Source: Pycnopodia helianthoides (taxonomy: Eukaryota; Echinodermata; Asteroidea; Forcipulatida; Asteriidae). From it: a stretch of DNA of 64,000 nucleotides. The position numbers and the translations under genes are program-made. The notes beneath the pieces were generated by a model. The model was given only the letters and a program-made list of their open reading frames with translations. It ran no database searches and was not told the origin of the DNA. Positions 33,301-44,134 of this stretch are shown piece after piece (position 1 is the stretch's first letter; each line of letters starts with the position of its first letter). The DNA lies in the NCBI GenBank assembly GCA_032158295.1, contig CM063253.1:4867001-4931000 (forward strand), given 5' to 3'.

Positions 33301-36300
33301 TAGGATATTATTCAAAGTCAGAAACGAACTAAATCATCTCCAAACAAAAATGTAGAGGCCCATTTTTCTCAGAATGATGTCATCAGATGTTTTGGATGTT
33401 GACAAATGTTGCACTGGAAGGATATCGAATACAATGGCAATTTACACCATTTTAAAGTGAGGTTAGAGACTTGTATTTTTTTTCCCTACTCATGTGAGGA
33501 CTCTATTGTAAATTAAGTGCATCTAAAAATTGTGTTGGTCATCTCCCTTTCTCTGTCGAACAGGTGCCCTTTCTTTGCCCTTACAATCAGTCGCTATGAT
33601 TACTTGTTGGAATGCTTGTTTCTCAATTCCAGTCTTCACTAATGACCCAAAATGGTAATAAGGAAATAGAAAAAAAGGTGAACAATAAATATATTCGGGT
33701 TGGCAAGTAGTTCAGTTGAATGGCAAGAAAGGGTTTTTTGCATGGAAAATGTTTGAAACGTCCTTTGCGAACATCTTCATTATTATTTGTGCATTATATT
33801 TGCTTATTTGGTTGTTTATTTTGACCCTCCTACTCTTGGAAACCATTTTTAGTGAGTTGACCAACCATTCACTGCACGAGTTGTGTAATAATTAGGGTCC
33901 AATTTCATGGCTCCGCAGAATTTTGTGCTTGTTGTGCCGTGTAACGCACATAGTCCTATGGGCTGTATGCGCAGAATTCTGCTGTAAGCAGAGCCATGAA
34001 ATTGGGCCTTGTTAACCACATGATATTATTTGCTGGCTGTCAACTTTCTCAGGCCTGGAATTTGACCTTTGAGAAGGCAATGCCATTTTCATTTTGCACA
34101 GGACACTTCCCTTGGAAAATCTTAAAGTCTATGGGAAACTTCTGAAGGGGAACCAGACTAAAACCAGGGGCAACATAATTCCAGGCCTGTTATCTTCCAA
34201 AATCACAGCAATACTTTTGAATGGTCAGACAGTAGGAGGGTTAAGGACACAATTAATGTAGAGAGCTTTGCAAATGGTGGACTGTCCCAGAAGCTAAGAA
34301 ATTGATTGACACCCAAGTTTTTTTTTCCTCTCGAGTGAAAGAGAAAAGAAATAGAAGCGGCAGACAACATTGTCCTTTTTTCTTAATCTTAACGCGAGCC
34401 TGCTTGGGCTGAATTGCTGTCTCCTTCTGTTTCAGCAGCTCCTTAAAACCCCAAGACAAGCGTGAAGGCGGCGGCTCTCACAACTGGGGCTCCGCTAAGG
34501 ATGATATGAAGTAAGTGGAAGTAGCCTAACTAGACGGTGACCTAACCACCCACCCTTACCACACCCCTGCCATGAACTAACACATCACCAAATCCATTAC
34601 TAATTCGTTTAGATTTTCAACTTGATTCAAAAGAAACTCATGCTAATAAACGCATCTTGAAATTCAAATTTGTCAAGCAAACAAAAATTGGAAGGCCCAA
34701 AATACCCACTGGACCACTGATTTCAGTAATTTTAACACTTGACCTCTGACCAGAGTCCAGTCATTTTATCACTTGACCTCTGACCAGAGTCCAGTCATTT
34801 TAACACTGGACCAGTGACCCCCCCCCCCAAAAAAAGTCCTAAAATCTAGTGTTTTTCCCAGGTATCTACTTTTTGAGACTAATTAATATACAATTTCAAT
34901 TCCAAATCTCCTGAAAGTTCAGCAAATATTTAAAATCATAACAGGTCTACGAAAACAATTCTTCAGATCCAGTGACAGCCACCAGATGATTGGTCTAGTT
35001 ATGATTTTTCTGTAAATTATAACCCTGAAATCGCTTGGCAAAAACTACACAGAAATACGACTCTACTCTACACTCATCATTTGCAACTGGTTTCATTTTT
35101 TGGTATTACTTTGCTATTTTGATAATTGCGCACAGAAGCTATAACAGGGTAGTAAATTGAAGAAAACAAAATTATACTGGGCTTGAAGTAGTCGTCACTG
35201 TTCCACTGTCTAAGTTAAGTAATTTTACCACTTCGTGTCAGTATTTTGGAAAAATTTCCGTTTTCAGAATTTTGTTGAGCTTCTGGAGTATATCCTTTTC
35301 CTTTGAAAATATCATTGCCACAATAAAACCATGACTTGACAAAGGAATGACAACAGAGGTTCTCATAGTTAGCACCGGGATTTGATGTGATCTTGTGAGA
35401 AAATATTTACTCGCAGTGAATGGCAGATTCTCAGTCGTAAGCCACGGCCGATAATCTGCCATTGTATGCTGGAATCTCTTGCCTCCCACTGAGCCCAATA
35501 CAATGATAAAACAATGCTGGAGGCCTGTCCATTCTTGTTTATCCAAGTCCCAACTCCAGTTATAACCATTAGAGTAGAGTATTTTGGAGGCTATGGGAGG
35601 GTGTCCAACCAAAGACACTAAAGGTTCAGAGTGAATGATTACATTACACATGGATGGATGCCCCATGTCCCAAATTGGGATGATCTTTCATAGTATTTTA
35701 ATGGAATTTCTTGGAAATTAGTTGTGGTAAGATCACCTAACTTGACCCTCAATGTGAGGTCGGCTTTAACTTGCACTCCAACAACACACCTTATGCACTG
35801 GGGCCACCCTATCATTTGCACCTACACATGTGCACTAATGTCAGTTTCTAGCACTTTTTGCTCCACTGCAGTTTGTACCAACAAATGATGTTGCAAGATC
35901 ACCCTACTTATTGGCAGGTCATGTGACTCAATTGCAGGTCACATGGCTTGTTGGCAAGTCACATGACTCATTTTGGGGTCACATGACTCGTTTGAAGGTC
36001 ACATGACTCATGGTGGGTGGCATGGGTTGCTAAGCTAGTAAAGCGCTCGCCTCTCACCACTGCGGTCCTGGTCTGATTCCTAGCTAGTGCCATATGCGAG
36101 TAGAGTTTTTGCGTTGGTTCTCTCCTATGCCACAAGGGTTTTTTTTCTGGGCCCTCTGGTTTTCCTCCCTCTGGAAAAATCAAACATTTCGATCTCTGGC
36201 TATGCTCCGTGGTCATGGGTCAATGTGGCTGCCAGCCAAAGGATGCCCTTGCATGCCTGCAGCTCGAACATGTAGAGGTGTCCTTTGCAATTCAGCTTCT

Positions 36301-39300
36301 CAAAGGATGATTGGCCTCCCAAATTATTATAAGCAGGTCATGTGACTCATTGGCAGGTCACATGATCGATGCGCAGATCACATGACTCGTGTGCAGGCCA
36401 AGTGACTCATTGACCAGTCACATGACTCAATGGCAGATCACGTGACTCAATCGCATATCACATGACTCGCCAGGGGTTTCCCTTAACTTTTTTTCCACTC
36501 GCCGGCCGGGCGATTCAACCAAAATTTTGGATCGCCCGCAGGTTTTTTCACTAGCCCGCATGTATATGTATGTACACACAAAATTTTGAAAACGTAAAGA
36601 AAAAACAAACAAACCTCAAAACACGGAAGTAAAGTTAGCAAAATTGCGTTTTGGGACGTTTTTATCCCTTAATTTCTGCCCTAAATTATCCTTTTCCATC
36701 AACAACCATTTTTATGGATTCATGTTTTGAGGATCGGTTGTTTTGAACTTCGTTTGCAATAAAATCTTCGTGAATCAGCGATCGGTCGACAACGCACATT
36801 GAGAAATAATTCAATGAACTTTGAACCGCATCGCCCTCTATCGGCAAAGTTGTTGATGTTTGGTTAGACTTGATCCAAGGCTGTGTATTTTACACAATCT
36901 GCAGGCGTGCTAAACAATATGCGGCAATTCTTTACTCCGTTCTTGAACGTGTACTGCGGTAAAGTCTAGCCAAGATCTTATGAATATGGTAATTATCAAC
37001 GGCCATCAACGGCCAATCACAGCGTGCGGAATGTTGGTTAGCTTGGACTTTGAACAGTGGACTGTGTGTTGTGTATACGCTATGCATGGACTACCACCGG
37101 TGGGCCACCGAACGTTGTGTGCACGGGTGGATTCTCAGCAGTCAGCACCATGTGGTTATGTGCATAGTGTTTTAAACGACTGTATACCGAAATGATCGAT
37201 CGCAATTTCCGATCGCGGCCACATTAAATCTAGCAAATATCCAGACTTGTCAAACTATTTTAAAAGCTTTAGGTAAAAGCTTACTTTGGGATTTTACCAC
37301 ATTTCCCACATTTATTGTGAAAAGGAACAATTATTTGACTCGCCCGGCGGGCTAGTAAAGGAAGGGTTTTGACTCGCCCGCCGCTACTTTCACTCGCATT
37401 TGGCGACCGGGCGACCGCTAATTTCGAACCCTGCTCGCGTCCCTTGCAGGCCAAGTGACTCATTAACTAGTCACATGACTCGATGGTAGATGACGTTACT
37501 CAATTGCATATCACACGACTCTATGTGAGAGGTCACGTTGCCATACATTGTTTTGTAAAATAACCTAAACAAACGTAATTGCCCCCAACATTTCGTTCCG
37601 AGTTAAGCTGTTAATGCACGTCTTCACCTAAATTTGAAAAGATCTTCAATGTTTGACTGGATAGCGTGTTTATTAAAAGATGATCGATGGGAGAGTGCAC
37701 TTTCTCGTCCCCATCCCCAGACACCCAATGGTGTGATGTTCATACTTGAAATTGTTGCCAAATGATGGCCCAAACTCCAGGGCTGGAGTTACATGAAGGC
37801 CATGGTGTATGTTGCCCCTGGTCTTGGCCTTGGTGCCCCTTCAAAAGGTTCCCATAGACTTAGAAGATTTTCCAGTGGAAGTGCCCTTTGCAAAATGAAA
37901 TTGTCCTTGCCCTCTCAAAGATGAAATTTCTGGCCTGAAACTCTTAACGATGGTGGTTTTGTTTCGTTTGACAGAGACCTAAACACATCCAACGTGACCG
38001 ATGATGGAGAAACACCCGAGTATACTGCACAACCCATGGACACCGATGCCCAACCAAAGTAAGTCATTTAAAGCCAAAACTCAACATAAAACCTCTATGG
38101 GAAATTCTTCTTAGGTGCTGGTGAACATTTTTCACATTATAAGCGTACAAACCATACACTTTTTCAGGACTCCCCACATAAAACTGAACCCCCTAAAATG
38201 TTGAATTATATTACGCCGTGGATTTGTCCCTCCAGGAGGGAAATTACGGCCCATGTAAGGACTTGTCTCAAGTCTAGGGCTGTACACCCCATGTAAGGAC
38301 TTGTCTCAAGTCTAGGGGTGTACACCCCATGTAAGGACTTGTTTCAAGTCTAGGGCTTTACAGCCCATGTAAGGACTTGTCTCAAGTCTAGGGCTTTACA
38401 GCCCATGTAAGGACTTGTCTCAAGTCTAGGGCTATACAGCCCATGTAAGGACTTGATTTCAAGTCTAGGGCTTTACAGCCTGTGTAAGGACTTGTCTCAA
38501 GTCTAGGGCTATACATATACAGCCCATGTAAGGACTTGTCTCAAGTCTAGGGCTATACAGCCTGTGTAAGGACTTGTCTCAAGTCTAGGGCTATACAGCC
38601 CATGTAAGGACTTGTCTCAAGTCTAGGGCTATACAGCCCATGCTTAATTTCAAGTCTAGGGCTATACAGCCCATGTAAGGACTTGTCTCAAGTCTAGGGC
38701 TATACAGCCCGTGCCCGTGTAAGGACTTGTCTCAAGTCTAGGGCTATACAGCCTATGCTTAATTTCAAGTCTAGGGCTGTACAGCCTGTGACTTTTCACA
38801 CACGTTGACTTCATGTAAACACAGTCACGTCGTCATAACGTGCGTTTGTAAGTAGGGCATGATTCAACTCTCGAATGAATCGACTCATCTTTATTGAGGG
38901 ATTGTAGTAAGTTACGTAGTAGGTGGAAACTGTGATTGAAATTGTCATCAATTGTGGGCTGCTTTTAGAATTATCCCTTGTTTATTATCTATGATTTCTC
39001 TTGACAAAATTTTATTTGTGTACTGTTATGTTAACAACGTGTTTCACGTCCGACCTGACCATTTTATAGTAATCATAAACTGAATAAATGCTGTTACACA
39101 AGTCAAACAAATCGAGCTCCTGGACAATCTAAGAAGAGTGATTCGAGGAGCTCAAATTGAGCTCCTGAGTATTCTCAGGAGAGCGATTAAAAGAGCTCCT
39201 TGTATTTCTATAAACGAAGGTCTGGTATTTACTGCGGATGGTTTTGTACGCTCACGAAAATGTAAAACAAAAATTTGAACAGTCCGTCAAGTCCAATAAA

Positions 39301-42300
39301 ACTTGCCCCGTAAAGGTATTGTACAGGATTGGTAGAGCTGACAAAATAGTCGCAGACAGTGTTCATGTTTTGTGTGATCAACCGTATACATGAAATAACA
39401 AACCTGTGAAAATTTGGCCTTAGTCCCTGCGCGTGAGTCAGGAGAAAAGAGTGTAAAACCATGCACAATTGTCAGTTTGTAAACACATTGTTCTTAATAA
39501 TATTGGTTGGAACAACGGAAATCAGCTGGAAATCAGCTAAGATTTTTCTTGAATAAGACTTAATTCCAGAGGAGAAATACTTCACAGAGAAAATGGTTCA
39601 GGTATAAACTTCATAACCAGTAAGCTTTCAGGCTAAAACTAAACAATTATTGATTTTATCATTACCAATAAACACCTTTAACTCCACGAAAAAAAGAGGG
39701 GAAAAAAAGAAAATAGGTACTATAACTGAATCTGGTATTAGTCATACGTTGACTTTTGATTTTCTAATTCATAGTAGTTTGTAAAATCTTGTTAAGAACA
39801 AGGCACAGGTTTTGATGTTCTAGAGGAAACATGTTGCTTTCATATAAATGCCTACATGTTTTACTAACTGATCAATATCAATTTCATTTCTCATTTTCAT
39901 TTTTTGGGGGGGGGCAAAAGAAAAGGCATAGACCCTCCATGCATGCAACTTTTCCTCGGATCAGCTGATTTCCTTTTTTTTTTAATTCTCAGTTTAACCA
40001 TTTAGAATTGAAAAATACTGTACAGCAAAATCATTGAATTTTGTAATTTGCTCTTTTTTGGTGAAGTCGTATGCCTGACCCTCCTACTCTTGGTTACATT
40101 CTCAATCGAGTTGACCAATCATGTGAACCATTCAACTGCACAGGTTATGTTATGGTGGCACTGTGCGCATAATTATGCATGTGTACTATGCAGTGATGAT
40201 AGTTTTTCCTTGAAAATCTGATGGCTGTAGTAAACATACTTTCTCCATACCCTATGTTGGAGCAAATTTATAAAGGAATCCCACGCTAGTCTGGACTCTA
40301 AATATTCACTGGCCCAAGTCCAGGGCCCAATTTTATAGATCAGCTTAAGCAGAAAACGGTGCTAATTCAAAAATTTAAGCAGGTCATCAGTCGCAGATTG
40401 TACATGTGACATGGTATTTTGGCTGGTAACCATATGCTGGTAAGCGTCATTTAGTTGTAATCAGCTACTTTTTGTGTTTTTAAAGCAACTCGTTGTAATT
40501 GGGCACAATCAGTAACATTAACACTGCAAATAACCTTTCACCAAAATCCAGGAGTCCAATTATTTTTCTCCAAACAATGCAAACACGTAGTTCGTTGGCT
40601 CAGTGCTACAAGGTCATTAGTTGCAAATTTCATATCCATGAACTCTTTTGCTCCAGAATTAATTTTTTGAATTTCGCGCTTTTGTACGTAATTAATTTCT
40701 GGACGCCGCCACCGACCTGTGTCAATAATACCCTGCATACGCCCCTTTGGCGCGAAGGAAAGCCAATGGCAGCGACTCAAAGCCGCTGAAACTAGGGTCA
40801 GAGGTCATCCAGATGGCAATACGGCATAAATTATGTAAAAAAGGCACACGTCATGGGGATGCCCCGAATTATCTACAGTGACGTCAACGAGCCAACGGGA
40901 CATTTCTGTGAGCCGTAGCAAAAGAGTTAAGTTCAAAAGGGCGTTAATTTTAAAATGTGCATCAAATTTGAAAAAAAAAATCCAAATCCACAAATGGGTG
41001 TTTTACTTTAAAAATTATTGTTTCTTTTTGCCTACAAATACTTCGGAGACCAGAAGCCATTCAACCTAAACTGGGCCTTGAATGGCTTCTGACTTGCACC
41101 CCCTAGATATTGATCAAATAAGGAGACCGCCAACTTCAGAGCTAGATAGCTCAGTTCCTAGAGCGCCGGTATGTTAATCTGGAGGTCTCATGTTCAAAAT
41201 ACTGTCCTAGTCAATGTTTCTTTGTTCACCCCAAAATGTAGTACAATGTTACCCAGTCAGTTTCCCTTGTGGTTAAGTACTTGATATTTTAAAAACAGTA
41301 TAGTTTATAGAAACAACTTAAAAATGCTTCTTGCTCTGGTTAACTCTACAGAGACACAGAGGCCGGCGAGGCCAAGGAAGGCGAGGCAGACAATGACGAG
41401 GAGGCCCTGAAGGAAGAGGAAGAGGCCAAGGAGCTGACGCTGGACGAGTACAAGCAACAACTGTCCAAGGAACGATCCCAGGCCCAGTTCAAGATCCGTC
41501 GTCCCGGGGAAGGGGAGGACACCAGTCAGTGGGGTGAGATGCACGCCCTCAAGAAGCAAGAGAAGAAGGTGGAGGAGGAAAAGGTAGGCGCGTCAGAGCA
41601 CAAAAGGGAATTAAAAAAGGAAATGACGGTTTCGCCGATATACAGGCCTGGAATTTCATCTTTGAGAGGGCAAGCAGAGCTGCCAACTCTCCCCGATTCT
41701 GCAGAATGTTCCCTGAAATTAAACCAATCTCCAATCATGTTCTGATGAACAAATTTGACAATCTCCCTGATTATGGAAAATTTTCCCTGTTATGGTGAAT
41801 GTATTTTTTGTTTTAAATATCTCCCTGATTGTTGGACAAAATCTCCCTGATTGCAAGATGCAAGGCTTGGACTAGTAGTCAATGCAGGGGGATTACTGCA
41901 ATGGTCCGGGTGCCCTATGAATAACCCCAGTAAAAATTAGCATTTGTCATTTGAAGTGCTTTGTTTAAGAGATTGTACATGTATGATAATTTTAACCGAA
42001 AAAATTTGAATTTAATGGAGGAATTACGGTGATTTTTAATTTTGAATTGTTGGTTTGTTCTTTTGTAGCCTGTGGTACCAGAGCACACTCACAAGGATCG
42101 CCCGACTAAGACCCAGGTAGTGGACATCAACATCAGCTTCAACGAGTCTGAGCGCCAATCTGGTGGAGGTGGAGGAGGAGGCCGAGGAGGAAGGGGAGGC
42201 CGTGGTGGACGGGGAGGCCGTGGTGGACGTGGTGGTAGCCGTGATGGTGGCCGTGATGTCCGCGAGGGTGGCCGTGATATCCGCGAGGGTGGCCGTGATA

Positions 42301-42620
42301 TTCGTGAGGGTGGGCGTGATAATCGCGAGGGCCGCGATAATCGCGACATTCGTGAGAGCCGCGACATTCGTGAAAGCCGCGACGTTCGTGAGAGCCGCGA
42401 CATTCGTGAGAGCCGCGACAATCGTGAAGGTCGTGAGGATCGACGCAGCGGTGAGAATGACCGCGCCTTCACCCCGCGTGGAAGAGGTGGTTTCGGCCGT
42501 GGAGGCGGTGGTAGGGGGCGTGGCCGTGGAGGGCGTGGCGGTGGCGGTGGGCGCGGTCCCAGCAGTCAGGCACCTCTGGTTACCAGTGAGGAAGAGTTTC
42601 CTTCCCTGGGCTCCAAGTAA
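30166..42620 (+). CDS. SERBP1: SERBP1/HABP4-family RNA-binding protein (6 exons, complete)
   Basis: Coding exons are 30166-30358, 32024-32354, 34439-34510 (or from 34436), 37975-38058, 41352-41583 and 42069-42620, joining to 487 or 488 residues. The family (SERBP1, HABP4, yeast Stm1) binds mRNA and dormant ribosomes in the cytoplasm and shuttles to the nucleus. Matches to recalled SERBP1: N-terminal NRFYLDMDVVGDPLEIL against NRFDQLFDDESDPFEVL, GKREFERHSGSDK, GGGSHNWGSAKDD, ELTLDEYKQQL and FKIRRPGEGED. Two RGG clusters occur at residues about 342-360 and 442-467, and the C-terminal EEEFPSLGSK replaces human EAFPALA. Unusual: residues about 362-430 are a long RD/RE repeat between the RGG clusters, making the protein longer than human SERBP1 (about 400). 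The start context AAAATGG is strong. It could be named HABP4 equally well, as this lineage predates the vertebrate split. Confidence 0.92.
30981..31812. mobile_element. TIR element in SERBP1 intron 1
   Basis: The left arm (30981-31053) contains GGACTCCCTCCGCTTCTTGG and ends AGCATC; the right arm (31747-31812) begins GATGCTAGG and contains GGGAGTCCAG. The inverted arms are about 70 bp with moderate divergence. The ~690-bp interior has no convincing ORF. Confidence 0.6.
32024..32354 (+). CDS. SERBP1: SERBP1/HABP4 exon 2
   Basis: Acceptor TTTTTTCCAG, donor AGAG|GTACTT. It is rich in Arg/Gly with GERGRGRGRGRGRGF and ends GKREFERHSGSDK, the strongest family signature. Confidence 0.92.
32775..33515. 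mobile_element. Large foldback element in SERBP1 intron 2
   Basis: The outer arms pair CAAGTCTCTAACCTCACTTT with AAAGTGAGGTTAGAGACTTG. The inner arms at about 33042-33172 and 33334-33460 pair over roughly 120 bp, including ATCTGATGACATCATTCTGA and its near-perfect reverse complement. The same outer arms bound 16195-17005. Confidence 0.7.
33895..34008. mobile_element. Short foldback element, CCAATTTCATGGCTC termini
   Basis: TCCAATTTCATGGCTC at the left pairs with GAGCCATGAAATTGGG at the right, and GCAGAATT with AATTCTGC inside. It is distantly like the GGGCCCAATTTCATAGAGC family. Confidence 0.7.
34050..34189. mobile_element. CAGGCCTGGA-terminal MITE, copy 2
   Basis: CAGGCCTGGAATT and AATTCCAGGCCTG are perfect 13-bp inverted termini. 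It shares ATCTTAAAGTCTATGGGA with the other copies. Confidence 0.8.
34439..34510 (+). CDS. SERBP1: SERBP1/HABP4 exon 3 (NAGNAG acceptor)
   Basis: Encodes the DKREGGGSHNWGSAKDDMK segment (human DKRGGSGSHNWGTVKDEL). The acceptor is CAGCAG (34433-34438), so use of the first AG adds one serine. Donor AA|GTAAGT. Confidence 0.9.
36012..36330 (+). mobile_element. tRNA-derived SINE, copy 3 of the GGTTTTCCTCCC family
   Basis: Head GGTTGCTAAGCTAGTAAAGC, B-box-like GGTCTGATTCC, then TTTCTGGGCCCTCTGGTTTT and CCTCCCTCTGG. It interrupts the TCACATGACTCA array. Confidence 0.55.
36471..37433. mobile_element. 963-bp non-autonomous TIR element (hAT-like ends)
   Basis: Begins CAGGGGTTTCCCTTAACTTT and ends GCTAATTTCGAACCCTG, so the termini are CAGGG/CCCTG, with paired GCCGGGCG-type motifs inside both ends. 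CTCGC flanks both sides (36466-36470 and 37434-37438), possibly part of a target-site duplication. No transposase ORF. Confidence 0.6.
37777..37942. mobile_element. CAGGCCTGGA-family MITE, inverted copy
   Basis: Contains TCCCATAGACTTAGAAGATT, the reverse of the family marker, and ends ATTTCTGGCCTG. It ends about 30 bp upstream of SERBP1 exon 4. Confidence 0.6.
37975..38058 (+). CDS. SERBP1: SERBP1/HABP4 exon 4
   Basis: Acceptor TGACAG, donor AA|GTAAGT. It encodes DLNTSNVTDDGETPE and an acidic stretch, matching human DLDQSNVTEETPEGE. Confidence 0.9.
38250..38791. repeat. 38-bp minisatellite in SERBP1 intron 4
   Basis: About 14 units with CCATGTAAGGACTTGTCTCA and AGTCTAGGGCTATACAG. Each holds a perfect hairpin GACTTG-TCT-CAAGTC. 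Some units are shortened (TGCTTAATTTCAAGTC variant). Confidence 0.9.
39311..39682. mobile_element. TTAAAGG-family MITE
   Basis: GTAAAGGTATTGTACAGGAT at the left and TTACCAATAAACACCTTTAA at the right. Interior GTGTTCATGTTTTGTGTGAT matches the 14440 copy. Confidence 0.6.
41045..41235 (+). mobile_element. tRNA-derived SINE, TAGATAGCTCAGTT family
   Basis: GCTAGATAGCTCAGTTCCTA, a degenerate B box ATGTTCAAAAT, and the downstream CTAGTCAATGTTTCTTTGTT. It ends about 110 bp upstream of SERBP1 exon 5. Confidence 0.6.
41352..41583 (+). CDS. SERBP1: SERBP1/HABP4 exon 5
   Basis: Acceptor CTACAG, donor AAG|GTAGGC. A Glu-rich start is followed by the conserved core KELTLDEYKQQLSKERSQAQ and RRPGEGEDTSQW, then a basic tail. 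Confidence 0.93.
41643..41872. mobile_element. Composite of two truncated MITEs
   Basis: CAGGCCTGGAATTTCATCTT (left end of the CAGGCCTGGA family) switches at 41675 to CAGAGCTGCCAACTCTCC (the 7475 family). Both are incomplete at the join, suggesting insertion or recombination. Confidence 0.6.
42069..42620 (+). CDS. SERBP1: SERBP1/HABP4 exon 6 (C-terminal RGG and RD/RE domain)
   Basis: Acceptor TTTGTAG. It encodes VVDINISFNESE (human ITSQLEINFGD position), an RGG cluster, about 70 residues of GGRDIRE and SRDIRE repeats, a second RGG cluster and EEEFPSLGSK before TAA. The DNA is correspondingly repetitive and GC-rich. Confidence 0.92.
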   Translation, partial: PVVPEHTHKDRPTKTQVVDINISFNESERQSGGGGGGGRGGRGGRGGRGGRGGRGGSRDGGRDVREGGRDIREGGRDIREGGRDNREGRDNRDIRESRDIRESRDVRESRDIRESRDNREGREDRRSGENDRAFTPRGRGGFGRGGGGRGRGRGGRGGGGGRGPSSQAPLVTSEEEFPSLGSK

Positions 42621-43400
42621 GCCACGCAGCCATCCCAAGGAGCTGCCCGTAAGCACCAGTGCTTCACACCCTCCACTTAAAAATGTACCTGCACGTACAT
42701 GATAAGCCAATGGCTTGAACTGGATGACATTATTACGTGACGACGGACGCAAACCAATGTCTGGCGTCCCGTGTTCTCACATCCAACATAGTTCCTTAGC
42801 ACCCAATGGAGATGATATTGCCAAGTGCCGATGCGCGTCACTTGTTCTGCAAACACTTATGGAAAAAAAAAAATAACAACAAATCCACCTGAATTGCAGT
42901 CTGTATGATTGAGACGATTGCGAGATTTGAAACTTATTTTGTATGCTTTTTTTTTTTTCCCCAGTGCTTAAAATACATCTTGGTCATGTCGACCAAGTAT
43001 TCTGACAATGCTGACGAATTGTAACTTTCCTTACAAGTAAAAAAAAAAATTTAAATAAAACTAAAGTAATAAAATTAAGCCTGAAAAATATAGTACTTTT
43101 TGATTCAATTGAAAATTATGAATCATCTTCCATGTTTGTTTTTTGTGTGAAATACCTGTTATAGAGACATCGTCCTTTGGGCCACTCATAAATTTCTATT
43201 CTGAAAAGAACAATTGACAGATTTTTTGATATTTTCTTATGCTTTATTAAGAGTATTCCGGTAACTTAGATGGTAGTTTCTGTTTATTTTGTATAATTTA
43301 ATTGTGGCCCAAAGGTGCATTATGCTATATTAACGCGAAAAGAGAAAGACCCGAATCTATGATTGTAATTTGTCTTAATAAAAAAAAATTAAAACATTTA
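42621..43400 (+). other. Probable SERBP1/HABP4 3' UTR
   Basis: AT-rich sequence after the TAA with AATAAA at 43054-43059 and 43377-43382, both followed by A/T-rich stretches. Which site is used cannot be told from sequence. Confidence 0.5.
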
Positions 43401-43925
43401 TTAATCAACTGAAAGTTATTAAAGTGGTTGTAAAAACAAAATTCAGGTTGTTGGTGAGACTGCAGGTGTCTGATGATTTTGTTTAGCTCTGGGAAGTATG
43501 ACTTGCCCCAGGATTAAATTCATCAGTTTCTGCTTCCACCTTTTTTTTACAAAAACCGAAACAAAAACAACTGAAGAGTTTGATCAAAATGACGGCGTCG
43601 ACAAGCCCATGTTTATGTACAGGAATCGTTCAAGCTTGATTTACAAGATTGTTAAGTTGTAATAAATTGGGCTAATAAGTGACGACAACTACTGCAAACC
43701 AATAATGGCAAGGGGAAGAAAATGCAGAACGTAATATTTTTGGAGTGTTGATCTCATTTTTGGCATCGGAACGTCAAACATGCCCAATGATGAAAGCAGA
43801 GTTGAAGCGAGTGTACCTAATTGTTGGATACTCCCAACTGTCGCAAATATTCAGAACTTCTACTTTTAGAGTCCAAATATTTGGGTGTTGAGTTGCACTG
43901 TAGCGTTAAATTATTTCGTTGTGTT

Positions 43926-44134
43926 AAACGGGGACTGTCGTCGTGATCATAGCAGGCCTGTGGCTGTACGTGGAATTATGAACGCTAACCCAGATAACTG
44001 CACGCAAACGCGCTGGCCATCACATCACAATATTATGATAATGACGGCAAAGATTGTAATGTGACTGGGTTAGCGTTCAGAATTCCATGTACAGCCCACT
44101 GGGGTGCTACGATCGTGACGACAGTCCTCGTTTA
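43926..44134. mobile_element. Foldback element, AAACGGGGACTGTCGTC termini
   Basis: Arms of about 65 bp: GACTGTCGTC pairs with GACGACAGTC, and GAACGCTAACCCA with TGGGTTAGCGTTC. The centre holds CACATCACAATATTATGATA. Confidence 0.8.

Larger units (their letters stand above)
35918..37545. repeat. ~20-bp array of TCACATGACTCA sites, split by two insertions
   Basis: Units such as GGTCACATGACTCATT occur at about 35918-36012, 36334-36470 and 37440-37545. Many contain TGACTCA (AP-1 consensus) next to CACATG or CACGTG (E-box). The gaps are a SINE (36012-36330) and a TIR element (36471-37433), so this was once a single array. Confidence 0.75.
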
